In this document: positions 9,304 through 20,238 of the stretch, one piece after another | Numbering within the stretch: position 1 is the first letter of the stretch | How the letters are laid out: every line of letters begins with the position of its first letter | NCBI RefSeq assembly: GCF_000835495.1 | Contig: NW_015622548.1 | Coordinates: 682,001 to 746,000 of the forward strand | DNA from: Cladophialophora immunda | Lineage: Eukaryota > Ascomycota > Eurotiomycetes > Chaetothyriales > Herpotrichiellaceae | DNA: 64,000 nucleotides | Direction: 5' to 3' | Program-made: the position numbers and the translations under genes | Notes under the pieces: generated by a model | The model's database searches: none | Seen by the model: only the letters and a program-made list of their open reading frames with translations | What the model was told of the DNA's origin: nothing

Positions 9304-12300
9304 ATGTCGGTCACTATCGCCGAGCTTGACGCGACCGTCAAAGCTTTTCAAGAGGGTCATGGCGAAGTCCAAAAACAGGCCCAACAAAAGCTCAATGAGT
9401 TCAAGGCAAACCCCGATGCCTGGTTGATGGCGGACACAATATTGCAAGAGGCTACCTACGTGCCCACCAAATATCTGGCATTGCAGGTGCTGGATGATGT
9501 GATCAACACTCGATGGAAGGTTCTCCCGCGAGACCAATGTTTGGGCATCCGCAACTTCGTGGTCAATCAAATACTTCATACCTCCGAGACCGAGGATTCC
9601 CTCAAGGCCAACAAGCTCTTTCTCAACAAGCTGGATTTGACGCTGGTCACGATCCTCAAGCAAGAATGGCCGCAGCATTGGCCCACATTCATCAACGAGA
9701 TCATCTCCTCTTGCCACACTGGTATCTCTGTGTGCGAGAACAACATGACCATTTTGCGACTGCTGTCTGAAGAGGTCTTCGACTTCTCCCAGGACCAGAT
9801 GACCTCCACAAAGGCAAAGAACCTGAAAACCACCATGTGCGCCGAATTCTCGTCCATCTTTCAACTGTGCAATGAAGTCTTGACGACAGCCGACTCCGTA
9901 AGCCTGGTCAAGGCAACTCTCGAGACATTGCTTCGATTTCTGAATTGGATCCCCCTCGGCTTCATCTTCGAAACAAAGCTCATCGACACCCTCGTCACCA
10001 GGTTCCTCGAGCTCGATCAATTTCGCAACATCACCCTCAAGTGCTTGACGGAAATTGGTGGCTTGCAGCTGGGACAGCAATATCAGTATGATGACAAGCT
10101 CGTCCAAATGTTCACCGAAACCTTGACGGTCGTTGCAAGAAGTATCTCGCTCGATACTGATTTTCGAGAGGCCTATGCCAAAGCTAAGTCTTCAGATCAA
10201 GAATATATCCTCAACCTCGCAATCTTTCTCACCAACTACTTTTCCGCACATCTTCAGACAATCGAAAGATTACCGAACTCCGACTACCTCCTACACGGCC
10301 ATTTCTATCTCATCAAGATCAGTCTGATCGATGACAGGGAAATCTTCAAGATCTGTCTGGAATACTGGAACAAGTTGGTCCAAGAGTTGTATGAAGAAAT
10401 GCAACAGCTCCCAATCACCGAACTCAACCCTCTGGTCAACATGGGTGTCAGTGGGCTCGCTAACGGCGGTGCGCCTCATCCCAGCACTTTGGCCAACTAT
10501 CCCCTCCGCAAACACAAGTACTCTCAAGTATTGTCGAGCCTGAGGCAGGTCATGGTGGAGAAGATGGTTCGGCCGGAAGAAGTCCTTATTGTGGAAAATG
10601 ACGAGGGAGAAATTGTGCGAGAGTTTGTCAAGGAGAGCGACACGATTCAACTCTACAAGACCACCCGTGAATGTCTGGTATACCTGACGCACTTGGATGT
10701 TGTCGACACCGAGCAAATCATGTCCGACAAGCTTCAGCGACAAGTCGATGGGTCCGAGTGGTCGTGGAACAACTGCAATACTCTCTGCTGGGCCATCGGT
10801 TCGATATCAGGGGCCATGTCCGAAGAGACGGAGAAGCGTTTCTTGGTAACGGTCATCAAGGACTTGCTTGGTTTGACTGAGATGAAGCGTGGCAAAGACA
10901 ATAAAGCCGTGGTGGCCAGCAATATCATGTATATTGTGGGCCAGTACCCACGTTTCTTGAAAGCGCACTGGAAGTTCTTGAAGACGGTGGTGAACAAACT
11001 CTTCGAGTTTATGCACGAAACCCACGAAGGAGTTCAAGACATGGCTTGCGACACGTTCATCAAGATTGCCAACAAATGCAAGCGCCATTTCGTAGCTCTC
11101 CAGCCGGGCGAAACGGAACCTTTCATTGATGAGATTGTGCGTAATATGCGCAGGATCACCTGTGATTTGACTCCACAACAAGTGCACACTTTCTACGAAG
11201 CTTGTGGCTACATGATTTCTGCCCAAGGCCAGAAGAGCGTTCAAGACCGACTGATCAGCGACCTTATGTCTTATCCAAACCAAGCCTGGGACAGCGTTAT
11301 TCAGCAAGCGAATGCCAATCCGGCAATCCTCCATGATCCCGAGATCATCAAAGTGGTGGGAAATATTATGAAGACCAATGTCGCAGCGTGCTCGTCGATC
11401 GGCAGTTACTTCTACTCCCAGATTGGCCGCATCTACCATGACATGCTCAATATGTACCGGGCTTCGAGCCAATTGATTTCCGATGCTGTTGCTTCTGGAG
11501 GCAAGTCTCCCTGGACACCTGTTTATTGTTTGATTCTAACGTGGACCGTAGGCAATGTCCAGACTAAGACTCCAAAAGTCCGAGGCCTGCGGACCATCAA
11601 GAAAGAGATCTTGAAGCTCGTCGACATCTACGTACAAAAGGCGGACGACCTGCAAATGGTCAATGATAGCATGGTACCACCATTGCTCGATGCCATCTTG
11701 CTCGACTACCAGCGCAACGTTCCAGACGCCAGGGACGCCGAAGTCCTCAGCGTCACCACCACAATTATCCACAAGCTACATGTACGTTGGGCCCCAAAGA
11801 GATCTCGGCATTTGGTCAGAGACTCTATGCTTACTCCCAGACATCTTACTGACTCCCTGCAGAACCTCATGGATGACAAGATTGGCCCAATCATGGACAG
11901 CATCTTCGAATGTACACTGGAGATGATCAACAAGGATTTCCATGAATACCCCGAGTTCCGAGTCGAATTTTTCAAGCTCCTCCAAGCGATTAATCTGTTC
12001 TGCTTCCCAGCGTTGCTCAAACTTGACGGACGACAATTTAAATTTGTCATTGACTCTTGCATGTGGGCGAGCAAACACGACAACCGCGAGGTCGAGAATA
12101 CAGGGTTGTCCATGTGTCTGGAGCTGATCAACAACATGGCAGAGACAGACCCCCAGACTGCTGGTATTTTCTTCCAACAATTCTACATCTCCATCCTGCA
12201 GGATGTGATTTTCGTCCTCACCGATTCGGACCACAAGGCCGGCTTCAAATCTCAATGCATGTTGCTGGCACGGATGTTCCAGCTCGTTGAGACCAATAAG

Positions 12301-12654
12301 ATTTCGCAGCCGCTGTACCAACCAGACCAGGCCGCGCCCGGGACGTCCAACAAGCAGTTTGTCAGCGAGTTCACTTCCAATCTGCTGCAGCGCGCTTTTC
12401 CCAATCTCAAGGAGATCCAAGTCCAGCACTTTGTCAATGGACTTTTCACCCTCAATGAAGACGCCACGAAATTCAAGACTCATGTGCGCGACTTTTTGAT
12501 CTCGCTCAAAGAATTTGCTGGCGACAATGCGGAACTGTATGCGGAAGAACGCGAGCAAGAAAAGAAGATTTTGGCGGATGCAGAGAGAGAGCGAGCCCTC
12601 AAGGTCGGTGGTTTGATCAAGCCAGCCGATCTGGATCAGGACGATGAGCTGTGA
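9304..12654 (+). CDS. CRM1: Exportin-1 (Crm1/Xpo1), nuclear export receptor
   Basis: Importin-beta-family HEAT-repeat receptor that, with Ran-GTP, exports proteins carrying leucine-rich nuclear export signals. The open frame is 1116 codons, but two introns are embedded in frame without stops: 11501-11551 (51 bp, GC-AG donor GCAAGT, branch TTCTAAC) and 11782-11862 (81 bp, GT-AG). Removing them gives 1072 residues, the usual Crm1 length, and restores 'TKTPKVRGLRTIKKEILKL' and 'FECTLEMINKDF'. Near-invariant segments seen include 'LKQEWPQHWPTFI', 'CENNMTILRLLSEEVFDFS', 'KRGKDNKAVVASNIMYIVG' and 'LFEFMHETHEGVQDMACDT'. Residue 525 (codon 10876-10878), in 'DLLGLTEMKRGK', is Thr where leptomycin-B-sensitive orthologues carry Cys. 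Essential single-copy gene in known fungi. Confidence 0.97.
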   Translation: MSVTIAELDATVKAFQEGHGEVQKQAQQKLNEFKANPDAWLMADTILQEATYVPTKYLALQVLDDVINTRWKVLPRDQCLGIRNFVVNQILHTSETEDSLKANKLFLNKLDLTLVTILKQEWPQHWPTFINEIISSCHTGISVCENNMTILRLLSEEVFDFSQDQMTSTKAKNLKTTMCAEFSSIFQLCNEVLTTADSVSLVKATLETLLRFLNWIPLGFIFETKLIDTLVTRFLELDQFRNITLKCLTEIGGLQLGQQYQYDDKLVQMFTETLTVVARSISLDTDFREAYAKAKSSDQEYILNLAIFLTNYFSAHLQTIERLPNSDYLLHGHFYLIKISLIDDREIFKICLEYWNKLVQELYEEMQQLPITELNPLVNMGVSGLANGGAPHPSTLANYPLRKHKYSQVLSSLRQVMVEKMVRPEEVLIVENDEGEIVREFVKESDTIQLYKTTRECLVYLTHLDVVDTEQIMSDKLQRQVDGSEWSWNNCNTLCWAIGSISGAMSEETEKRFLVTVIKDLLGLTEMKRGKDNKAVVASNIMYIVGQYPRFLKAHWKFLKTVVNKLFEFMHETHEGVQDMACDTFIKIANKCKRHFVALQPGETEPFIDEIVRNMRRITCDLTPQQVHTFYEACGYMISAQGQKSVQDRLISDLMSYPNQAWDSVIQQANANPAILHDPEIIKVVGNIMKTNVAACSSIGSYFYSQIGRIYHDMLNMYRASSQLISDAVASGGKSPWTPVYCLILTWTVGNVQTKTPKVRGLRTIKKEILKLVDIYVQKADDLQMVNDSMVPPLLDAILLDYQRNVPDARDAEVLSVTTTIIHKLHVRWAPKRSRHLVRDSMLTPRHLTDSLQNLMDDKIGPIMDSIFECTLEMINKDFHEYPEFRVEFFKLLQAINLFCFPALLKLDGRQFKFVIDSCMWASKHDNREVENTGLSMCLELINNMAETDPQTAGIFFQQFYISILQDVIFVLTDSDHKAGFKSQCMLLARMFQLVETNKISQPLYQPDQAAPGTSNKQFVSEFTSNLLQRAFPNLKEIQVQHFVNGLFTLNEDATKFKTHVRDFLISLKEFAGDNAELYAEEREQEKKILADAERERALKVGGLIKPADLDQDDEL

Positions 12655-14090
12655 CTAGAGGAAGAGTTACGTACGGAATTTGCGATACGCACAGCAGAAC
12701 CGCCAGCCGCTGCCGAACCCTCGGTCGAACACTATGCGATGGAGAAGTCGACCCCAGACGAGGATTTCGAGAGCGGATGGGTCTTCTACAAATGTTGAGG
12801 CGCTTGTCTAGAAGACACGGCCGCAATGGAGAAGAGGAGCTGGTCGGGACAGGCAGAGATGGACGAGAAAATGCATATCTTGTTTTGCTTGAATTATGTT
12901 ATGATACCAAAAAGCATGGTCCTCCGGTCGATCGGTTAGAGTATTGCTTGCGAGACTTCTCTTGGGCACTCTCTACTTGGCCTGGACACCAACCAGCGAT
13001 TGGAGAGGGGGACCAACACCACCGCATCCGCCGAGTCGAGTGCTGCTGGAGGCCAAGGATGAAGGGCAGAGACGGTCCGTTCAAGAGCATGAGCTGCTAG
13101 AAGCTTAGATGAGAGCTGAGAAGAGCCCAGCCCACCCGAATACGAACATTGGAGATTTGAAATGATGCCGGACGGGCCTTTGTAGCAACAGAATAGAGCA
13201 GTAGAGAGGAGGATGATCTCTTCATAATCTCTTCACACCATAGCGAGCATGGCAGTCTGCACTCGGGTCCAGGCTCATCTAAAGCTCCTCCAGGATCATG
13301 TGAGGGGGAGCACGGATGCTCATTCTGGAACACGTGAAGTGATCTCTGCAGGAGGGCGGATGAGGTTGGACGCCGGTTGCTGGGTTCGAGACCATGTGGT
13401 CAGGCGTACTCGGTATTATGGGGAGTGATGATAGGAGCTGTCGTGCAGCTGAGCTGCATCTGGCTGCATCCTCGTACCGCGCGGGCGGTCAGCAGCAGTG
13501 CGTGAGAAAGGGACGCAACGAGGCGAGGCGAGCGCGGCGGCAGCAGGAGATGGAGACGACGATGAATGGATGGGAGAAAAGCGGGGACGAAAACAGAGAC
13601 GTCACTTGATGTTTGGAGCTCGCAAAGGGTCTCGTGTGCTCATTTAAATTATTATTTTCATCAATAATCCGCCGCCTCCATCCCGCAGTCCACGGTCCAC
13701 GGTCTGCAGTCCCCAATCCGCACGCTGCACATCACCCCAAACATTCATCCTGTACTATTAAAACAAAACACCTCACGTCGCCGAGGTGCTGGCCCTTGTG
13801 TGCGGGGCGTCCATATCTCATTGCCTATATTTACATTCCCTCGTTGTGTCAGAGCCTCGTTGCCACTCTTCCTTCTGCCAGAGGCTTCTGTTTGCGTCTG
13901 CGCCACTTCACACCCGAGACACCTTTTAGCCCACTTACCAAGTACATTGCTAAACAGCTCGTTGGTCTTTGGACTCCGACATCTAAAGTTCCTCGTCACG
14001 GGCCTAGACACCGAAATCCACTTCAATAGAGACAAAGAACAGACGGACATTGTATCCCGGAAGCCTTCTTGCCTTTGCCCTTGGTCGACC
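12655..14090. other. Intergenic region between CRM1 and YPI1
   Basis: The interval holds the CRM1 3' region and the YPI1 promoter and leader. Open frames at 12651-13100 and 13394-13609 show no domain and are treated as chance. A C-rich, CCACGGTC-type repetitive patch lies near 13680-13720. Confidence 0.5.
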
Positions 14091-14729
14091 ATGTCCTCAT
14101 CTGCCGCCCCGTCGATTCCACCACCAGCCATGAGCCCGTCCCACAATCCATCCAGGCCGACTGGTGCTAGACATCTAGCACCGGCCTTACACGCTGCTTC
14201 GCCTTCGCGCCGCGCCACTTCGGGCTCAGCGACCCAAACCGTCACCCCCGTCGATTCAGCCTCATCCCGATCAGCTTCGCCAGAACCACTCATCCTCCGT
14301 CTCCGTGGTGCCCATGATGCCGCGGCCGGGTCCAGCACAAACACCACCCGAGGCCGCCGAAGACAGATCACGTGGGCAGAAGACGTGGTGGACAACGAGG
14401 GGCTGGGCAGAAAATCAAGCAAAGTGTGCTGCATATACCACAAACCGCGGGAGTTTGGCGAGAGCTCCAGTGAAGATGATAGCTCGAGTGATTCCTCGAG
14501 CGATAGTGACAGCGATGCAGGCGGCAGCGACAGTCCCGATGACGGCGGCGCGAGGATGAGCGGCAACCGGAGAGGGAGGAAACATGACCACCGGCACGGC
14601 CGTCCTAATGACCACGACCATGATGACGGGTGCGACCATGGGAAGGGCAAGGGGAGAAGGAAGCCCAGTCCCAATGCTTATGAGAAAATGCCCAGGTACC
14701 ACACAAAGCATGATGCAGGGAAGAGATGA
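14091..14729 (+). CDS. YPI1: Protein phosphatase 1 inhibitor, Ypi1/inhibitor-3 family
   Basis: Small regulator of type 1 protein phosphatase (Glc7/PP1). The diagnostic block '[18 protein letters not shown]', then '[19 protein letters not shown]' and an acidic Ser run, matches inhibitor-3/PPP1R11 and yeast Ypi1, including the PP1-docking segment and the CCCIY-like cysteines. The open frame begins at 13800, but the start was placed at 14091 ([12 protein letters not shown]): the residues before it read like translated C/T-rich leader and family members begin just before this Ser/Pro region. This gives 212 residues. The tail is His/Asp-rich ([19 protein letters not shown]), which may bind metal (inference). 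Confidence 0.9.
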   Translation: MSSSAAPSIPPPAMSPSHNPSRPTGARHLAPALHAASPSRRATSGSATQTVTPVDSASSRSASPEPLILRLRGAHDAAAGSSTNTTRGRRRQITWAEDVVDNEGLGRKSSKVCCIYHKPREFGESSSEDDSSSDSSSDSDSDAGGSDSPDDGGARMSGNRRGRKHDHRHGRPNDHDHDDGCDHGKGKGRRKPSPNAYEKMPRYHTKHDAGKR

Positions 14730-17700
14730 ATGACGGTTATGACGTCTCTCTAGTCGTTGGGGGCCATTTGTCTGTACAAGCGGGCAACTGCATGCTTGCC
14801 CCTACATGGTGTTGGTGTCATGGCCTAGGGATTGAGCGACGGCGCTCTTAACGGAGTTGTTCAATGATGAAATTCGAGTTGTTCCACAGCAATCATTTGT
14901 CTTACGTTGAGGGAAGGCATAGCAATGAAACTCTCACACCTTGCAGACTGCGATACCTCTCTCTTTAGGAGGGCTTTCCTTTTCTCGACTGACCCATTGA
15001 TTGCTGATTGGTTTTCGTTCAGCGATCTTCGCCATGTCCCTCAACACCTGCCTAGGTAAGTATGTTCCTGCTGATCAGTGCAGATCTCATTTTCTACTCT
15101 GGACAGGGCTGTCACCGTGGGGGCAGTTATCATCCTAAATGGGCATTGTCCGGCCAGATTCATCATGCCGGATACTGTGAGAAGGCAATTTGGAATGGGG
15201 CATGGATGAAAAGAGGAGAAAGTGATTCCAGTGCGCAGCAGGATGGGACACAGTTCATTTGTGCCCTGGTCCTTGTGAGGCAGACAGGACCCAGTGGCGG
15301 CATCCAGGCGATCGTGCACTGCGTGTGTTCCTGGCTCACAGCAACAATCATCTCAACTTGTAGCGTAGACCTTGTTGCGATCGACGTCCTCGTAAGCCGG
15401 ACGCCCATAATTCTATTACAGGGCGATGGATGATTTAACGTGCATTAAGGCGCAGCGAGGTCTGCGGACATTAGGGTCAATGGTTCTTTAGGCTATTTCG
15501 ACTCGCATAATACTAAGATGGCCACCCAACCGGTACGGAGAAACTTGGTACAAATCAATCCATCAACCAGCCCCTTCCAAAACTTCGCAGTTGACAGTAA
15601 CATATGAGTCCCCTCGGTGTTCCCGAGGAGATGAAAGAATACGAGAAACAATCAAAGCGAAAGGACAGAAGGGTGAGTGTGGCTCGTGGTGGCAGCCTCG
15701 GGGCAACATCCCCTTTGAGAGATGCCCATTTTTCTTCTCCCTCTTTAGCCGAATTTCTTCGACCTTTCTGGCCACCCACTAATACTACTGCAACTCCCCC
15801 CCCCCTTGCGGTCTCGGTCTCCATTGACCGGGGTAACAATCTGTGGACCACGTACCCGACAGGACGGGTGCTGTCTTCCCTCCCCTGACAGCTACAGTAG
15901 GGCAATGCAATGGCCTCTGGGGAAAGATCGTCGGGATCAACGACAACGTCACTTTGGTCCAAATCCCCACCGTCAGATTTTGGGTGCCAAAACCAAATCC
16001 CACCCACGACTTCAAGTCATCATGAGGTGGACACTGACGCCCTTGCAGATACCCCATGCAGAACCCCCCGGACTGTACGAGGTACTCGGTACGGGCACCC
16101 GTTCCTCGTTCAGCCATCCCTATTTCAGACACGAGCGAAGGAGAGGTCAGGGGGGCGAGAAAGAGCTTGAACGCTCCTCGATGCTTGGCTGCCCATACCG
16201 AACTCGAGCTGTTACCCTCTTCTCCTCTCACCCGACTCGTCCGCTTGGCTACAGTCAACCTCCTGCGCTGATAAGCTTCAGTGTGACTGGTAACAAATGA
16301 CTCGAAACAGCACCATACCTCAGGCCCTGCGCCCGGCTTCATGTTCGCCGTGGAAAAGTGTCAAACAAGCCCCCCAAATGGTTACTGCGCCTGCCCTCTC
16401 GTGTCGGAGAGTCGCGTACCTTGGGTCTTTGACAGATCTCGAAGGTGTCTGGTTCATGACGGCCCTGGATACGGGTCATTAGACAAGTTCATGGTTATCC
16501 TTGACATGGCTATCGACAACCGAGCGTTTCAATAACCGGTCTCCCAGCTGGACTAGTCAGGCCGTGCCAAACTGTCTCCTCTCAGGCGTCATTGTGGCTT
16601 TTGAGATATCCTTCATCGCCATCCACCACCTCCAGATGGAGGAGCCTAATATGACGCCACGTAAACCAGTGCAATCAGCGCGAATCCAGTCAGCCAGCCA
16701 GCGAGACCGTAACTCAAACTCATCCTTCCAGAGATTGCTGCTATAGCACGGTATTTCACTCCCACAATTCGGCCAGCCATCCTCTACGACTAGTCGAATA
16801 TGACAAAACGAGATGGCGCAGTTTCTTCTTAGTCTTGGTTCTGCGCAATACGAGTACCTTGCTCCCACATCCTGGTATCTATCACGCGACTCGAATGTTG
16901 TGTGTTCGGCTGCCCGGTTGGATGAGGCTTCGTCCCTGGCAGTTTGTCCCTGCAGTAGCTTCCTTTCCGCCGACCGTTCACGAACTTTCCCTCAATCTGG
17001 GGAAAAGGGTGACCCCGCCGAGCTTCGTGTCTAGGCACAACCGTCTCGAGTCTCGCCCTCTCCCAAGACTTGCCGAGCAGCCGTCTTCTCGAAAGCGTTT
17101 TTCGAACACGAGAAACCCAATTTACTTCTGATACAGACATTTTCAGTGCGGTGCGGACCGTGCGAATCAGGCCGGGTGCCTCGACTGGCGGGGTTGAAAC
17201 GAAGGGTTTCCTCTTCATCTCCCACGGCCGTTCTCGGCTTCCTCGGAGTCTACTCGTTAGGTCTGCTAGCATATGGCTGGAGTATGGCCCATCTCACTAT
17301 TGTCAATAGATACCCCAGCCCGCCTCTTCCGGGCGAGGACAACAACGCAGCGTCGATCAGACAATACGATTGGGGTAATTGTCCGACTCTCATATTCCCA
17401 CTGGACCATCCCACATTATCTTCTCCAGGGTTATGAGCACGGCTTGTTGAGGCGAACTGGGATTTCTGCGGTGCATCGGGGTTTGGAATTCCTGTTGATA
17501 CATCCACCCCCTGCTCCCACCAATGCCACCACCACTAGAAAGACGCCCAGATCCCCGGCTCGTACCATTGCGCCTTGTCTGCAACGTTGATCAATTACCT
17601 TTGACGATCGCAGGACTAGCACCATGGTGGCAGCTCTTTCTGCTCCTTCTGCTCCACCGGTGGAGTTTGCTGCTAGATCCACCGCTGTACATACGGAAGG

Positions 17701-18092
17701 TGCATCCCCGATGTGTTCTAGCCGTTTCAACGTCGACCACCGTCTCATGCCCCAGATCGACCCCGGCATAGTCGTCTGTCTTCTCTCACATGTCAACGAA
17801 TCGAACGACTGGCCGCGGGAGAGAGGGCCTTTTGCTTCTCGAAAATTTCTGACCCCAGTGTTTGGTGGGGACGGGTGAAGCTGCAACCCCCCTTGGCCAC
17901 TCTCGTGGCAAAGAGTGAACGAGGGCGCAAGTGTTCACTGGAATGCAGACGTTACTTTGACGTTGCCATATACAAGTCTGGCAAACACAAAAGCAGGCCG
18001 CTTCCCCCGCAAACCCCCAAACTCCTAAGCATCGTCGCTCTTGGGCTTGTTCGGCATGCTTGTCTGGTTGCAGCCATCATACCGCTGTCAAC
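14730..18092. other. 3.4-kb gene-poor block
   Basis: Many short open frames lie here on both strands (for example 15604-15888 and 15785-16342), but none has a recognisable domain, a credible splice pattern to a neighbour, or the codon quality of the flanking genes. No terminal inverted repeats, LTRs or transposase motifs were seen by eye. It may contain a non-coding RNA or decayed sequence; nothing specific can be supported. Confidence 0.45.
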
Positions 18093-19604
18093 ATGGCGAT
18101 CACAGCCTCACAAGACCATGCCTTGGTGACGACTGAGAGAGTGACCTCGGTGTTTTCTGTTCTTGGCGCCGCATTCATCATTGCAACCTTTCTTTCAGAC
18201 AGCAAGTTTCGGAAACCCATCAACCGGCTGGTGTTCTATGCAGCATGGGGGAATCTGTTTGCCAACGTGGCGACTCTGATCGCGAGATCCGGCATCAAGT
18301 TGGGGTTAACATCCCCATTGTGTCAGTTCCAGGGCTTTTTGATTCACTGGTGAGGATAGTTGCTGGATCATTTTGGCGCTCTTACTCATTGTAGGATAGG
18401 TTCCTGCCTGCTGATGCCCTGTGGACCTTTGCCATGGCGTGCAATGTCTACCTCTCCTTCTTTCGACAGTACGATGCATCGCAACTTCGAAGCCTCGAGT
18501 GGAGGTACCTGGGAGCGTGCTATGGCGTTCCTTTCATTCCAGCGTTTGTGTTTCTGTTTGTCAGTTCCGGCGACAAGGGCAAAGTGTATGGAGACGCGGT
18601 GGTATGTGTGCCCTTCCCACGGCGGTGGTTGTACCTGCTGACTTCTTCTGGTAGCTCTGGTGCTGGGTCTCGACGGAATGGAACGCGCTCCGAATTGCCA
18701 CCTTTTACGGCCCGGTTTGGCTGATCATTCTCGTGACCATGTTTATATACGTCAAGGTAGGCGTGGTGGTCTTTCGATGGCGCAAGCAACTCCTGTCCTT
18801 GAATCAGAGTGAGGGCATGGTCGGTATTCCGTCCAATGGCTATGCGATGAATCAACTGCCGACCTCTCCTGTGTCTCCAAAAACCTACGAAGTCACCATC
18901 AGCAGTCAAGTTCCCCATTCACCCGAACCGAAGCAGCAGCGACATCTGAGCTCGCCGCGGAGTACCTACCATGAGGATGCGTCGCCTACCAATGCAAACC
19001 ACGCACGGTTTCCTTCCATCCAGGAAACGGCTTTTCCCCAAACGAATACCAATGTGGTTGTAGAGAGACCACCGATCAGGACACTGGACGCGAACAAGGC
19101 AACTATGAGTTACTGCAAGACGGCCATGTTGTTCTTCCTTGCTCTCCTCTGCACATGGTATGTCGTGTTTGTTCCAGGAGCGGCATACCACATGAGCTGA
19201 CCATGAACTTTAGGGTTCCCTCTACCATCAACCGCGTGTACACATTGGTCCGGCCAGATGACTCTGTCTTCGGGCTCGACTTTGCCTCGGGGTTGGTTCT
19301 TCCTCTGCAGGGATTTTGGAACACCATCATCTACGTTGTTACCAGCTTGCCTGCGTGCCAAACACTCTGGGAGGAGACCAGAGCCAATCTCTTCGGCCCC
19401 CGAGCCGGTCGTCCCGATAGAACAACACCCGCACTCGCACTGTCCAAACACAATCACCGAGTACTTGGCTCCCACGACACGAGAGCAGATATTATGATGA
19501 GCATGGGCGGGAAGAAGCGAGTTGTTAGCTACAGAAATCAGGACGATGTTGATATGGGACAAGAGATGATGGGTTCCAGTCCGACATTTGCACACGCCAG
19601 ATGA
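18093..19604 (+). CDS. cAMP-receptor-like seven-transmembrane GPCR
   Basis: Plasma-membrane receptor of the fungal cAMP-receptor-like/Git3-related class. Four exons join in frame after removal of 18350-18399, 18602-18654 and 19158-19213, giving 450 residues. Splicing yields 'HWFLPADALWTFAMACNVYLSFF' (TM3), 'WCWVSTEWNALRIATFYGPVW' (TM5) and 'LFFLALLCTWVPSTINRVY' (TM6/7), the hallmark blocks of this class. TM1 is 'VTSVFSVLGAAFIIATF'. A long Ser/Pro/Gln-rich third cytoplasmic loop of about 115 residues lies between TM5 and TM6, and the C-terminal tail is about 90 residues. It is expected to couple to heterotrimeric G proteins; the ligand is unknown. The acceptor at 18399 (GATAG) was chosen over 18393 because only it keeps the frame. 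Confidence 0.88.
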
Positions 19605-20238
19605 GAAACGAAGGAGGCCACAGTTGTATGTAATATCTTGTACGCTAGTAAGGAGAATGACCTAAAGGACTCGAGGGATTTGGAGTCTAATGAATGACAA
19701 TATCCTGGGAGAAGCGGTACTTTTGCGCAAGCCTTGTAAGGGGCCTCAACCCATCTTCAGGAACCAAAGCAGATGCATGGCTGCAGGATCATGTGGTCGG
19801 ACGATGTGTTGGCAGCATCACTGGCTGAGATGTTACGGGCTGTACGAGTCTGTCTTGAAGCGACCTGACTGCCTGTTTGATTGGTCTATTCATGTGTGCT
19901 AATGCACGGGCATTTTGTAGCTTCGTCGCTCCGCCACTCACAAGCACCAGGCACAGCCTCATCCTGAAGAACAACAGCGACAAGCCTCACCACATTCAAG
20001 CCCGATGCCGTCAAGCTACACACATCTCTATTGAATCAAAGCCGCCCTATCGCCACAATGAAGATGGGCTAGCCGCTGTCATAAGAACTGTCTTGCTAAA
20101 TCTTGATCTCCAGCTTCTTCCATCAACGAAATCCTTCCCCCCTTCACGTAAACGGTGTCCAGCAGTCCCGTTGATCCTTCTGCCCTCTCATTCATACTAA
20201 TCCAGATCGCCGCTCTTCTCAGTTCTCCTTCGCGACTC
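19605..20238. other. Intergenic region
   Basis: No gene was seen between the GPCR stop and the Clr5-domain gene. It presumably holds the promoter of the latter. Confidence 0.5.

Noticed and set aside
9283..12558. Several long minus-strand frames opposite CRM1
   Set aside because: Shadow frames produced by the codon bias of a conserved gene.
12651..13100. 149-codon frame after CRM1
   Set aside because: No ATG-based conserved product; it begins inside the CRM1 stop region and looks like 3' UTR.
13381..13395. GGTTCGAGACC resembling a tRNA T-loop
   Set aside because: Only a three-base-pair stem is possible and there is no D-arm or acceptor stem at the right spacing.
13800..14090. N-terminal 97-codon extension of YPI1
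   Set aside because: Composition is that of translated leader; the inhibitor family starts near MSSSAAPS, so the 14091 ATG was used.
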